This document shows, one piece after another, positions 31,301 through 39,685 of a DNA stretch of 64,000 nucleotides. This DNA comes from CALGFI01 sp036374435 (GTDB taxonomy: Bacteria; Actinomycetota; UBA4738; HRBIN12), in the NCBI GenBank assembly GCA_036374435.1, contig DASUTU010000123.1, positions 1 to 64,000 of the forward strand, given 5' to 3'. Under the pieces are notes generated by a model. The model was not told where the DNA came from and did no database searches. It worked only from the letters and a program-made list of their open reading frames with translations. The translations under genes were made by a program, and so were the position numbers. How positions within the stretch are numbered: position 1 is the first letter of the stretch; each line of letters opens with the position of its first letter.

Positions 31301-33187
31301 CTCCACGTCGAGGGGGTGCTGGTCCGAGCCAAGGACGCCGAAGTCGTGCAGGTACCGCTCTTCGTCTCCCGGGAGCTGGGTCGGGATCTCCTCGACCACC
31401 CGCAGCCCGAGCGACTCGAGCGTCGGAACGAAGTCGGAGAGCTGGATCTTCCCCCCGATCTTGTACAGGCGGACCCTCGTCAGCGTGACGCCGTCGTTGG
31501 TCTCGTTCGACAACCCGACGATGAACGGTTCCCCGCTCGCGTCGAGCTCCTCGAACCGGAGGAGGTCCTCCGAGGCGAGCTCGACCGGCGTGATCGCCCG
31601 GTAGTGCTCGGGGAAGCGGTGCGCCCACCGGTCGAACAAGACGCGGGCCCCCTCAAGCCCGTGGCGCTCGACGAGGTGTTCGTGCAGCCGGTCCTCCCAC
31701 GTCCTGGCGATCTCGACGACCTCGTGCTCGAGCTCGTCGAACGACACGTCCGGGATCTGGCCGACGGCCACGTGCACCGTGAAGTGGAGCTGGGCCAAGC
31801 CGCTCTCCCCGAACTCGAGGTGCTCGTCGATGGAGGACCCTTGGAACCGCTCGAGGAACAGGTCTTGGAGCCGTTGCCCGACCGCCGGCGTGTAGCGATC
31901 CTTGGGGAGCGTCACCAGGAGCGAGACGCTCCGGCCGTAGAGATCGCGGCGTACGAACAGCCGGACGTGTTGCTGCTCCTGCAGATGGAGCAGCTGCACG
32001 ACCTGCGCCCGGATCTCCTCGGCCGAGGCCGCGAGCAGCTCGTCTTTGGGGTAACTCTCGTAGATCGAGACGATCGCCTTGTAGTCGTGGGATCCCTCGA
32101 TCAGGTCCTCGGCCCCCAGGATCTGCTTGAGCTTTCGGGCCAGCACCGGAGTCCTGCTCGCCGGCTCCATGTACGCCTTCGAGGTGAACAGCCCGATCAT
32201 CCGGGCCTCGCCCACGATCCGTCCGTCCGGCGAGACCTTCCGGACACCGATGTAGTCCATCCGAGCCCGGCGGTGGACCGTCGAGGGCCGGTTGGTCTTC
32301 GAGTAGATCAGCTGATCGCCGCCCTCGATGCGCGCTCGGAGTTTGGGCTCGATCCGCGCGAGCAGGACGGGCTTCTCGTACGCGGACCATCCCGACTTCG
32401 ACAGGATCCCCAGGCCGCTCCCCGGCACGGCGGTGAGCGCTCGTCCGTCAGGCGTGTCCAGCAGGTCGTACTCGCGATAGCCGAGGAAGACGAAGTTCAG
32501 GTCGAGGAGCCACTCCAGGAACGCCACGGTCTCCTCGATCTCGTCGGCCGCATACATCTCCGCCCCGGCCCGGGCCGTCTCGATCATGCCCCGGAGCGCA
32601 TTCCGCATCGCGTCGAAGTCGCGGACCGCGAGCAGGACGTCGCCGAGGATCCGACGGATCGCGTCCTCCAGCTCGACGGCCTTCGCGGAGGAGAGCCGCC
32701 GCCGGAGCTCGAAGTGCATCACCGACTCCCGTTCGCCGGTCTCGCGCACCGGGCGCACGCGGCGGATGCGGCCGTCGGGACCACGCTCGACGCCGATCAC
32801 GGGGTGGATCACGCGCCGGATCTGGAGCCCCCTCGCCTCGAGCTCCTCCTCCACCGAGTCGAACAGGAACGGGGCGTCGACGCTGTTGGTCTGGAGCACC
32901 GTGCCGAGGGCCTGGAAACCGTCCCGGACCCTCGTCGGGGTGAACACGCGCACGGCCACCTCGCCCGATGGCCGGGCGTCGGCGAGATCAAACGCGCACC
33001 GGACGAGACCGGCCAGGTCGTCGGCGCCGAGCTCCGCCAGGTCGTTGGGCGGCAGCCGCCGCGTGAACGCCGCGGCGAACGCGGCCGCGACCCCCACCCG
33101 CTCCGGCGGCACCTCGGACGCGATCCGCTCGACCACCCCGTCGAGCGCGGCCCGGGACGCCGGAGCGGCCTCGTCCGTCGCGCTCAC
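28391..33187 (-). CDS. gdh: NAD-specific glutamate dehydrogenase, large (about 180 kDa) type
   Basis: The 1,598-residue enzyme oxidises glutamate to 2-oxoglutarate and ammonia with NAD. The N-terminal half carries ACT-like regulatory segments of the large GDH family (for example VHPVIGVERG near residue 112). The catalytic region follows with RGGIRWSDRRQDYRTEVLGLMKAQ (in part), the Lys-containing VPTGSKGGFVLK, and the NAD-binding VGIGDMSGDVFGNGM. The long C-terminal extension is typical of GDH-180. The length fits the family (about 1,600). It starts with GTG and is not in an operon. In other actinobacteria this type acts in glutamate catabolism under kinase control. Confidence 0.96.
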   Translation of the reverse strand: MSATDEAAPASRAALDGVVERIASEVPPERVGVAAAFAAAFTRRLPPNDLAELGADDLAGLVRCAFDLADARPSGEVAVRVFTPTRVRDGFQALGTVLQTNSVDAPFLFDSVEEELEARGLQIRRVIHPVIGVERGPDGRIRRVRPVRETGERESVMHFELRRRLSSAKAVELEDAIRRILGDVLLAVRDFDAMRNALRGMIETARAGAEMYAADEIEETVAFLEWLLDLNFVFLGYREYDLLDTPDGRALTAVPGSGLGILSKSGWSAYEKPVLLARIEPKLRARIEGGDQLIYSKTNRPSTVHRRARMDYIGVRKVSPDGRIVGEARMIGLFTSKAYMEPASRTPVLARKLKQILGAEDLIEGSHDYKAIVSIYESYPKDELLAASAEEIRAQVVQLLHLQEQQHVRLFVRRDLYGRSVSLLVTLPKDRYTPAVGQRLQDLFLERFQGSSIDEHLEFGESGLAQLHFTVHVAVGQIPDVSFDELEHEVVEIARTWEDRLHEHLVERHGLEGARVLFDRWAHRFPEHYRAITPVELASEDLLRFEELDASGEPFIVGLSNETNDGVTLTRVRLYKIGGKIQLSDFVPTLESLGLRVVEEIPTQLPGDEERYLHDFGVLGSDQHPLDVEGTGARIADSIVAVWKGDCELDSLNRLVVTADLDWRQVQVLRAYRKYHHRVNASFPVEYKNEAFAAHPHIAANLVRLFEERFDPTRPRDPDSVESIRAQLQADLDAVVSLEQDRILRNALGVIDATVRTNAFKPRASTLAMKFLSADVPEMPKPTPRYEIFVYSTEVEGIHLRGGKVARGGIRWSDRRQDYRTEVLGLMKAQMVKNAVIVPTGSKGGFVLKRQITEPRALREEVSRQYVAFMHGLLDLTDNLVEGGVVHPDHVVVYDEDDPYLVVAADKGTATFSDTANTVAAEHGFWLGDAFASGGSAGYDHKALGITARGAWESIKRHFREIGTDVTDEPFTVVGIGDMSGDVFGNGMLYSRQTCLVAAFDHRHVFVDPAPNPAVGYAERRRLFETPGSSWDDYDRSKVSPGGGVWLRSSKSIPVSPEARLALGIEQSELEPNELIRAILRAPVDLLYNGGIGTYVKASGESHADVGDRVNDGLRVDASELRCRVVAEGGNLGFTQRARVEFALAGGRINTDFIDNSGGVDCSDHEVNLKILLGLAMQRGELTLEERNRLLQDVEEDVVRHVLHDNFLQAQILSQESDLSAGRMEAFEDLMQTLEGAGLLDRALEALPGAEEMAERRRAGGGMARPELAVLLAYAKQSLSDALLASSLPDSLYLKQDLREYFPSRLVERYDHLLPEHPLRRELVATLVANDVVNSMGITFVSRVVSESGAEPADVVRAYRIARDVTGAVKRWEAIESLFGTLDPPLVDRLMSGVDRLVAVNARWYLQNAPGRLGREIEAHREPFTRFTQSLLSVAPDGWRTQQERETWSLMDLGVPEEVARRHVIEPFLVHGPDVVSVAASSGRPVEDVARAFFAAGDVAYIDWLESRLSEVPAATRWHRWALQAVEDDLLTARRRLAERVLEDGEGRSVDEAVAAFVQKHEDPMRRLARFMRGLVLEEVSDLAAVTVAVRQVRALAG

Positions 33188-33311
33188 GGATTCATCGTAC
33201 CCTTCACCTCCCGCCCACTTCCCGCCCGGCGGCCTGCCCGAGCTTCACTCCGGCCTCCAACCTGCCGACTCAGTTGAGGAGGAGCGGCCGGCTCACCCGG
33301 CCGATGCCGTG

Positions 33312-35492
33312 ATGCTCGATCTCGAGCCCGGGGATCGCCGGGCGGCGCAGGAAGACGATGAGCTGCGCTCCGTCGCCCAGCTCCGCTTCCTCCACGGCCT
33401 CGCCCCGCGCCTGAACGCGCTCGGTGACGTGGAGGCCATCGCCGGAGCCATCACCGACGAGCTGCGGACCCTGATCGACTACCACAACTGCCGCATCTAC
33501 CTGCTGCAGAACGATGGGGTCACCCTGTGGCCCATCGTCTTCCGCGGTTCGCTGAGCGAATACGAAGGCGAGACACTCGACGAGCTCGTCACGGTGGTCG
33601 GCGAGGGCATCACCGGGCGGGCCGTGGAGAGCGGCTCGACGTATTACGCCCCCGACGCCCTGAACGACCCGACCGCGGTGCAGATCCCCGGCACGTCGGA
33701 GATCGACGAGTCGGTGCTGGCGGTGCCCCTGTCCATCGGGGACCGGGTGACCGGCGTGATCGTTCTGTCGAGCCTCGGGATCGACCAGTTCGACCAGGAG
33801 GACGTCCGGGTCCTGGAGGTGCTGGCCTCCCACGCGGCGGTCGCGTTCGAGAACGCGCGGCTGCTGCAGCAGGAGCGCGAGGCGGCCAGGACGGCCTCGG
33901 CGCTGCTCGGCCTCTCGCAGGCGCTGACGGGGACCCGCGACGTCGTGACGGTCCTGGAGCGGGTCACGGCCGCGGTTCCGTCGCTGGTCGAGGCCGAGGC
34001 GGTGGTCGCCTATCTTCGGGATCCGCAGACCGGCGGCTATCGCCTCGCCACCCACCGCGGGCTCCCCGACGGCGTCCTCCGCAACGTCGAGCGGGTCGAC
34101 CCGAAGATGGCGGCGGCGCTGCTCAATTCGGTGTCGCATCCGTTCCAGCTGGTCCCCGAGGACCTCGCGTGGGTGCCCCGCGGGTACCTGTTCTTCGACG
34201 AGCCGCGGGCCTGGTTGATCGTCCCGCTCCGTTGGGAGACGGACGAGCTCGCGGTGGTCATCGCGGTGGCCCACGACGCCGAGGCCCGCTATACCGACCG
34301 TGACCTGACCTTGGCGCGTGGCATCGGCGACATCGCGTCGCTCGCACTCGGAAGCGCTCGGCGGTTCCACGAGCTGGAGCGGTTCCACGAGCTCGTGGAC
34401 AGCCTGGACGCGATCTTCTGGGAGGCCGAGCCCCACAGCCTGCGGTTCACGTTCCGCTCGCGCAAGGCGTACACCACCCTGCTGGACGGGGGCGACGCCG
34501 ACGCTCCGCCACCCGCGTGGGGGGACCACGTCCACCCCGAGGACCGGTCCCAGGCCGTCCGCGCGCTCCGCGAGAGCATCGCGACGCCCGGGCACCAGCT
34601 GAGCCTCGAGTACCGCGCGGCGGGACGGAACGGAGACCCGATGTGGCTCCGGGACCTGGTCCACGTCACGACGTCTCCACAGGGCGAACCGGTCGTCCGA
34701 GGGTTGATCGTGGACATCACGGCCCGCAAGAAGGCGGAGGAAGCCCTTCGGCGCAGCGAGCAGAAGTATGCGGAGGCGTTCCGCAGGGAGCGGGAGGCCG
34801 CCCATCGGCTCCGGACCCTGGACGAGATGAAGAACACCTTCCTCCAGGCCGTATCGCACGACCTGCGGACCCCGCTCACCTCGATCCTGGGGTCGGCCGT
34901 GACCCTCGAACACGCGGGGTTCGAGATCCCGCGCGAAGACGCGATCGACCTCCTGCACCGGATCGCGGCCAACGCCCGAAAGCTCGAGCGCCTGCTGTCG
35001 GACCTGCTCGACCTCGACCGGCTGCAACGAGGCATCGTCTCCCCGCAGCGGCGGCGGATCGACGTCGCCGAGCTCGTCACGCGGGTCGTCCGCGAGTCCG
35101 ACATGCTCAACGGCCGGCAGATCGAGCTGGAGACGGATCGGGTGGTCGTGAACGTGGATCCGGCGAAGGTCGAGCGGATCGTCGAGAACCTCGTCGCCAA
35201 CGCCGGGCGGCACACCCCTCCGGAGGCCCCGTTGTGGATACGGGTGTGCGGCCAGGACGGCGGCGTCCTCCTCGCCGTCGAGGACGCCGGACCCGGCGTG
35301 GCGGACGACCTGAAAGAGGCCATCTTCGAACCCTTCCGCAGCGCCGAGCTGGCTCCCAGCCCGTCACCCGGGGTCGGCATCGGGCTGTCCCTGGTGGCGC
35401 GATTCGCCGAGCTCCACGGCGGACGGGCCTGGGTGGAGGACCGGCCCGGGGGCGGGTCTTCCTTCCGGGTCTTCCTGCCCGACGCCGCCTGA
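33312..35492 (+). CDS. Cytosolic GAF-GAF-PAS histidine kinase
   Basis: The 726-residue protein has no membrane helix. It has two GAF domains (about residues 30-180 and 190-345), a PAS/PAC domain (about 355-480), a dimerisation helix with H-box VSHDLRTPLTS (His516) and an ATPase domain (N-box ENLVANAGRHT, VEDAGPG, GIGLSLVARF). This resembles soluble redox or light sensors such as KdpD- or DosS-type kinases. The start is uncertain: ATG at 33312 or GTG at 33309, with GAGGAGGAG some 28 bp upstream. No response regulator is adjacent; the isolated receiver at 55100 is one possible partner. Confidence 0.88.
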   Translation: MLDLEPGDRRAAQEDDELRSVAQLRFLHGLAPRLNALGDVEAIAGAITDELRTLIDYHNCRIYLLQNDGVTLWPIVFRGSLSEYEGETLDELVTVVGEGITGRAVESGSTYYAPDALNDPTAVQIPGTSEIDESVLAVPLSIGDRVTGVIVLSSLGIDQFDQEDVRVLEVLASHAAVAFENARLLQQEREAARTASALLGLSQALTGTRDVVTVLERVTAAVPSLVEAEAVVAYLRDPQTGGYRLATHRGLPDGVLRNVERVDPKMAAALLNSVSHPFQLVPEDLAWVPRGYLFFDEPRAWLIVPLRWETDELAVVIAVAHDAEARYTDRDLTLARGIGDIASLALGSARRFHELERFHELVDSLDAIFWEAEPHSLRFTFRSRKAYTTLLDGGDADAPPPAWGDHVHPEDRSQAVRALRESIATPGHQLSLEYRAAGRNGDPMWLRDLVHVTTSPQGEPVVRGLIVDITARKKAEEALRRSEQKYAEAFRREREAAHRLRTLDEMKNTFLQAVSHDLRTPLTSILGSAVTLEHAGFEIPREDAIDLLHRIAANARKLERLLSDLLDLDRLQRGIVSPQRRRIDVAELVTRVVRESDMLNGRQIELETDRVVVNVDPAKVERIVENLVANAGRHTPPEAPLWIRVCGQDGGVLLAVEDAGPGVADDLKEAIFEPFRSAELAPSPSPGVGIGLSLVARFAELHGGRAWVEDRPGGGSSFRVFLPDAA

Positions 35493-35520
35493 CCCGACGA
35501 CCCCGGCCCGGGAAAGGGGT

Positions 35521-35561
35521 GAGGGCCGGGAGGCGGTGGGGGACTGAACCTCCCGGCCCTC
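35521..35561 (+). terminator. Terminator after the GAF/PAS kinase
   Basis: Perfect 13-bp arms (35521-35533 and 35549-35561) with a 15-base loop lie 29 bp after the stop, followed by GTTGT. It also faces the end of the minus-strand sulfur operon and may serve both. Confidence 0.7.
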
Positions 35562-35642
35562 GTTGTCGGGGTGCGATGGACTTATCCCGACACCCGTGGG
35601 CGATCCGGGGCGCGACCGCGTCGCGGCCCCGGACCCCCGATC

Positions 35643-36170
35643 TCAGATGAACAAGGTCACGGCGTCCTGCGCCTCCATGAGCATCGTGGTGGCTCCGGCT
35701 GGCTCGGCCAGCCCGTCGATCATGTCCTCACGTTTGAGCCCGAGCAGGTCCATCGTCATCTGGCACGGCACGAGCTTCACGCCGAGCTCGACGGCCATCT
35801 CGAGCAGCTCGCCCGGGCTGGCGACCTTGTGGTCCTTCGCCAGGCGCTTCATCATCGCCGGCCCGGCTCCGGCGAAGTTCATCTGCCCCAGCTTCAGGTG
35901 GTCGATACCGGGGCGATCCATCATCGCCATCATCTTCTGCATCCAGTTGTCGCCGGTGATGCGGCGGTTGTCCTTCACCACGGCGAAGAGCCCCCAGAAC
36001 GTGAAGAAGACGGTGGTCTCCATGCCCATGGCGGCCCCGGTGGTGGCCATGATCATCTGCGGCCACACGCGGTCCAGGTCGCCGGACCAGGCGATGATCA
36101 CCAGCCGCTGGTGAGGCGCGTGTGGATGGTCGTGCGCCGGGACCGTGAGCTCGGCCTCCTGAACGGTCAT
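35643..36170 (-). CDS. DsrE/DsrF/DrsH-like sulfur-carrier family protein
   Basis: The 175-residue protein shows the DrsE/F-like pattern: RLVIIAWSGDLDRVWP, TGAAMGMETTVFFTFWGL and a conserved Cys in LVPCQMTMDLLG. Proteins of this type bind persulfide sulfur or act in sulfur relay beside TusA. The ATG at 36170 is the natural start; the long upstream part is a shadow. It is the last gene of the five-gene operon, six bases after tusA. Confidence 0.85.
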   Translation of the reverse strand: MTVQEAELTVPAHDHPHAPHQRLVIIAWSGDLDRVWPQMIMATTGAAMGMETTVFFTFWGLFAVVKDNRRITGDNWMQKMMAMMDRPGIDHLKLGQMNFAGAGPAMMKRLAKDHKVASPGELLEMAVELGVKLVPCQMTMDLLGLKREDMIDGLAEPAGATTMLMEAQDAVTLFI

Positions 36171-36175
36171 CCGCC

Positions 36176-36409
36176 TCACCCCTTCCGGATCACGAACCGG
36201 TACACGCCGTCGGCCTCGCCGCTCTCGATGAGCTCGTTCTGGGTGCTCTTGCACCACGCGGCGAAGTCGGCGACCGAACCCGGATCGGTGGCGATGGCCT
36301 CGATCAGGTCGCCTGCCTCCAGTTCCTTGGTGGCCTGCGCCGTCTTGACGATCGGAAGCGGACAGGAAAGCCCCTTCAGGTCCAGGCTGCGCGCGATCTG
36401 CATGCTCAT
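36176..36409 (-). CDS. TusA-like sulfur carrier
   Basis: The 77-residue protein has the CPxP motif in LSCPLPIVKTAQA near residue 16, whose Cys carries a persulfide. Small TusA folds deliver sulfur to tRNA modification, Moco or sulfur oxidation. Its ATG overlaps the oxidoreductase stop (ATGA). It is one of two TusA copies in the operon. Confidence 0.9.
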   Translation of the reverse strand: MSMQIARSLDLKGLSCPLPIVKTAQATKELEAGDLIEAIATDPGSVADFAAWCKSTQNELIESGEADGVYRFVIRKG

Positions 36410-37584
36410 GTCCGACTCCTTCCCGTGGGGATCGGCAGGGGCAGCTCGTCGGGCAGTCGCCCCTGCGGAACGGTCTCCCAGTAGATCCGGTTGAACATCC
36501 ACTTGGCCGAGTGCCACAACAGGTTCGGCTGCGGTGGCGCCGGCGGGTGTTCGTAGTCGAAGCGCAACACGGTGGCCCGGCGGTCGCCGGTCTCGAGGAA
36601 ACACATCACCCGGCCCCCGTAGTTCGTCTTCGGCGCGCTTCCCCGCACCAGGCTGGCGATCCGGCTGGCGACGACCGGCGCCTCGAAGTGCGCGGTCGAC
36701 CCGCTCTTGCTGATCGGCAGGTTGGTGGCGTCACCCAGGGCGAAGATCCGCTCGTGCCCCTCGACCTGCAGGGTGTGCCGGTCGGTCGGCAACCATCCCG
36801 AGGCGTCCCCGAGGTGGGAGTCGATCACCACCTGCTGCCCGCGGTGCGGCGCGACGAGGACCAGGAGGTCGTACTCCTCCTTCTCGCCTTCGAGCGAGGA
36901 CACGGTCTGCGCGTCCGGGTCGACCTCCTCGACGTTGAAGAAGGTCCGGAGCTCGATCCCGCGCTCCTCCATGATCGGCTGGATCACCTTGCTGGCCGAC
37001 TCGATCGTGAAGGCCCGGTTCAGTGGCGACAGCAGCGTCACGGAGCTGCGGTCCCGGATGCCCCGGCGGCGAAGGTACTCCTCGAGCATGAACACGAACT
37101 CCACCGGCGCCGGCGGGCACTTGTAGGGGATGCCCGCGATGCCCACGAGGATGCGACCGCCGCGGAACCGTCGAAGGGCCTCGCGCAGGCGCTGGGCGTC
37201 GTCGAGCGAGTAGAAGCCGTGGGCGCCCGCGACCAGCCCGGGGATCTCCTGCGGCATCAGGCGGGCGCCCGTGGCCACGACGAGGTAGTCCCATTCCAGG
37301 CTCCCGCCGCGATGGAGCTGCACCGTGCCGACCTCGGGATGGATCCGGACCGCCGGCTCGACCACCAGGTGCACGTCCTTGCGCAGCAGGGACCGTTCGT
37401 CGCGCACCAGCCAGCGGCCGTTGGCCTGGCCGAGCGCCACGTACAGGTAGCCGGGTTGGTAGTGATGCATCCCCGTGGGGTCCACCACGGTGACCTCGGC
37501 CTCCCGGCCGAGGCTCTTGGACAGGAGGTTCGCGGCGAGCGTCCCGCCGACCCCCCCACCCAGCACCACCACCTGCGCGGGCAT
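36406..37584 (-). CDS. FAD/NAD-dependent oxidoreductase, sulfide:quinone-reductase-like
   Basis: The 392-residue flavoprotein has the FAD-binding VVVLGGGVGGTLAA at the start, a second nucleotide motif (VVATGARLMPQE) and a GDATNLP segment (near residue 290). Cys159 in YKCPPAPVEF fits the catalytic Cys of SQR-like enzymes, and the two other SQR cysteines are not obvious. It could oxidise sulfide or reduce a carrier-bound persulfide. It is flanked on both sides by TusA genes, and its stop overlaps the downstream TusA start. Confidence 0.85.
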   Translation of the reverse strand: MPAQVVVLGGGVGGTLAANLLSKSLGREAEVTVVDPTGMHHYQPGYLYVALGQANGRWLVRDERSLLRKDVHLVVEPAVRIHPEVGTVQLHRGGSLEWDYLVVATGARLMPQEIPGLVAGAHGFYSLDDAQRLREALRRFRGGRILVGIAGIPYKCPPAPVEFVFMLEEYLRRRGIRDRSSVTLLSPLNRAFTIESASKVIQPIMEERGIELRTFFNVEEVDPDAQTVSSLEGEKEEYDLLVLVAPHRGQQVVIDSHLGDASGWLPTDRHTLQVEGHERIFALGDATNLPISKSGSTAHFEAPVVASRIASLVRGSAPKTNYGGRVMCFLETGDRRATVLRFDYEHPPAPPQPNLLWHSAKWMFNRIYWETVPQGRLPDELPLPIPTGRSRT

Positions 37585-37590
37585 CGGAGC

Positions 37591-37830
37591 TCAGCGGGCC
37601 TTCTGCACGACGAAGCGGGCGAAAGCGTCCTCCTCGACGACCTCGACCATCTCGTGGCCGGCCTTCGAGATCCACGCCGGGATGTCGGTGCGAGAACCCT
37701 CGTCCGAGGACAACACCTCCAACACGTCGCCGACCGTCGCCTCACGGATCGCTCCGATCAGCGACATCAGCGGACCCGGGCACGGCATGCCTCGAGCGTC
37801 GATCGAGCGCGTCACGTTCGCCGTCGTCAT
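37591..37830 (-). CDS. TusA-like sulfur carrier, second copy
   Basis: The 79-residue protein has the CPxP-type motif in RGMPCPGPLMSLI and the fold's C-terminal FARFVVQKAR. It lies 14 bp from the upstream DsrE gene and six bases before the oxidoreductase gene, in the order DsrE-TusA-oxidoreductase-TusA-DsrE. The two TusA proteins differ enough to suggest different clients. Confidence 0.88.
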   Translation of the reverse strand: MTTANVTRSIDARGMPCPGPLMSLIGAIREATVGDVLEVLSSDEGSRTDIPAWISKAGHEMVEVVEEDAFARFVVQKAR

Positions 37831-37844
37831 CGTCGCCTCCTTGG

Positions 37845-38249
37845 TCAGATGAAGGTCACGGGGCCGTCGACGTCCAGGAAGAACGACGCCACCCCCTCCT
37901 GGCCGTCGACGAGGGGATCCAGGTCGTCGACCGACAGGTCGAACATCTCCATCGAGAGCGAACACGCCTTGATGCCGACGTCGCCGATCTCTTTGGCCTG
38001 CCGGAGGATCTCGCTCCAGTGCTGCCCTCCGTGGCGCTGGTACGCCGCCAGCCCCTCGGCGCCCGCTTCGGGCGCGACCCCGTGTTCCTTGTGGATCCGG
38101 TCGGCCCGGAACGCGTCGAGGGCCCAGTACTGGAGGAACACGTTCACTTTGCGGCCCATGGCCGCGGCACCGGCCGTCAGCACGGCGGCGGCGTTGAGCT
38201 TGTCGTCCGTACCCGAGAACAGCACCAGCGACAACGTGGTCTCGTCCAT
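37845..38249 (-). CDS. DsrE-family protein, operon leader
   Basis: The 134-residue protein has the DsrE-like fold, with TLSLVLFSGTDDKLNAA at the start and the conserved Cys in IKACSLSMEMFDL near residue 95. DsrE-type proteins accept persulfide sulfur from TusA. It is the first gene of the operon. The 213-bp gap upstream (38250-38463) holds the divergent promoter region, where no clear operator was found. Confidence 0.85.
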   Translation of the reverse strand: MDETTLSLVLFSGTDDKLNAAAVLTAGAAAMGRKVNVFLQYWALDAFRADRIHKEHGVAPEAGAEGLAAYQRHGGQHWSEILRQAKEIGDVGIKACSLSMEMFDLSVDDLDPLVDGQEGVASFFLDVDGPVTFI

Positions 38250-38463
38250 CTCGCACCCCTGTGTGGGTTCACAACGTCGTACCGTTCGCCATGTACTGTC
38301 GCCGGAATCCGGGGGTGGGAAAGGGGTCGGTCCGCCCGGCCCGGACGGGACCTTCGGTCCGAACCGCGGGCACGAGGCAGTTCGTGGTCGGGAGTGGTCC
38401 GTTCGGCGGTTGTCTGCACCCCGGGGCAGCCGGTAGCGTGGCGCGGGTTCCCCGCCCCCTGCT

Positions 38464-39672
38464 ATGGCCGACCCCCAAGACCAACCAGAGATGTCCGACG
38501 ACGCCACCCAGCCCGGGGACCCCGTCACCACCGTGACCAGTACGGCGGCCGGAGCTGGCGCCGGTTCGACCACGGCGTCGGTTGGAGCCGAACGCGGTCG
38601 CGACTGGGCGGCCGTGGCACTCAAGCTGGCGTTCCTCGCCGTCGCGCTGTTCTTGTTCGTGCTGGCCATCCAGCTGATGAAAGAGGGCGCAAAGGCGATC
38701 GGCCCCACGCTCAGCGGGAGTCCCTTGTTCAGCAATGCGTTCTCCACGCTCGGGGCCGGGTGGCTCGGTGCCTACGTGGTGCTGTCGGGATCCCCGGTGG
38801 CGGCCGTGGCGTTGAGCCTGTTCGTGGGCGGCGCCGCCACAGAGCTTCAGACGTTCACGATGTTGTCGGGCTCGAGGCTCGGAGCCTCGTTCGTGGTGCT
38901 GTTGGTCGGGTTCCTCTACGCGATCCGCAATCGAGGCCGAAACCGAAGTGAGTCGATCGGCATGGGAATCCTGGCGCTCGGGCTGACGGCGATCGTCTAC
39001 GTCCCCGGCATGTTCCTGGGCTACGGGATCCTGAAGGCCGGGTGGCTGGACGGGGTCCGGCTGCAGGCTTCGGGGGAGTTCCAGTCCGTCGTCGATCGCA
39101 TCTGGGGACCTGCTCTGGACGGATTGACCCGTCTCCCCGACTGGGCCCTCCTGCCGGTGGGCCTCGCGATCGTCCTGCTGTCGTTCCGGCTGTTGGACCG
39201 CGTCTTGCCTCAGCTCGACGGCGAACGCCACGGCGGCAAACGCCTCGAGTGGTTGACTCGCCCGTGGCCGATGTTCCTTCTCGGCTGCGCCGTGGCGACC
39301 CTGACCCTCTCGGTCTCGGTCGCGCTCACCCTGCTGGTTCCCCTGGCCAGCCGCGGCTACATCAACCGCCGCCAGGCCATCCCGTACATCATGGGCGCGA
39401 ACATCACGACGCTCGCCGACACGCTCGTCGCCGCCATGGTGCTCGGGAACGCGGTGGCGGTGCAGATCGTTCTGGCGCAGGCGATCGCGGTGTCGGTCGT
39501 GTCCCTCGCGCTGCTGGCGTTCGCCTACCGGCCGATGGTCACGGCGATCCTTCGGATGGACGAATGGGTCATCGCCTCAAACCGGCGCCTGTGGCTGTTC
39601 GTCGCCGTGCTGTTCGTGATGCCGGCGATCTTCCTCACGTCCGGCATCTGGATCGGCCCGATCGCCGGCTGA
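38464..39672 (+). CDS. Na/phosphate cotransporter-like membrane protein (NptA/PNaS type)
   Basis: The 402-residue protein has an N-terminal Thr/Ala-rich cytoplasmic region and about eight to nine membrane helices. Both inverted-repeat halves show the family turn: GSPVAAVALSLFVGG near residue 102 and IMGANITTLADTLVA near 305 (canonical: GANIGTT). It should move phosphate or a similar anion with sodium. It has no PhoU-like tail. It is divergent from the sulfur operon. Confidence 0.82.
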   Translation: MADPQDQPEMSDDATQPGDPVTTVTSTAAGAGAGSTTASVGAERGRDWAAVALKLAFLAVALFLFVLAIQLMKEGAKAIGPTLSGSPLFSNAFSTLGAGWLGAYVVLSGSPVAAVALSLFVGGAATELQTFTMLSGSRLGASFVVLLVGFLYAIRNRGRNRSESIGMGILALGLTAIVYVPGMFLGYGILKAGWLDGVRLQASGEFQSVVDRIWGPALDGLTRLPDWALLPVGLAIVLLSFRLLDRVLPQLDGERHGGKRLEWLTRPWPMFLLGCAVATLTLSVSVALTLLVPLASRGYINRRQAIPYIMGANITTLADTLVAAMVLGNAVAVQIVLAQAIAVSVVSLALLAFAYRPMVTAILRMDEWVIASNRRLWLFVAVLFVMPAIFLTSGIWIGPIAG

Positions 39673-39685
39673 CCGGGACGCCCGC

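Noticed and set aside
29576..33277. Very long open frame opposite the glutamate dehydrogenase gene
   Set aside because: It is antisense to a gene with clear protein motifs. GC-rich DNA with strong third-position bias keeps antisense frames open, and the translation is low-complexity Arg/Gly/Pro/Asp with no family motif.
38250..38463. Possible operator between the sulfur operon and the transporter
   Set aside because: Several short GC palindromes are present but none with convincing length, position or repetition.
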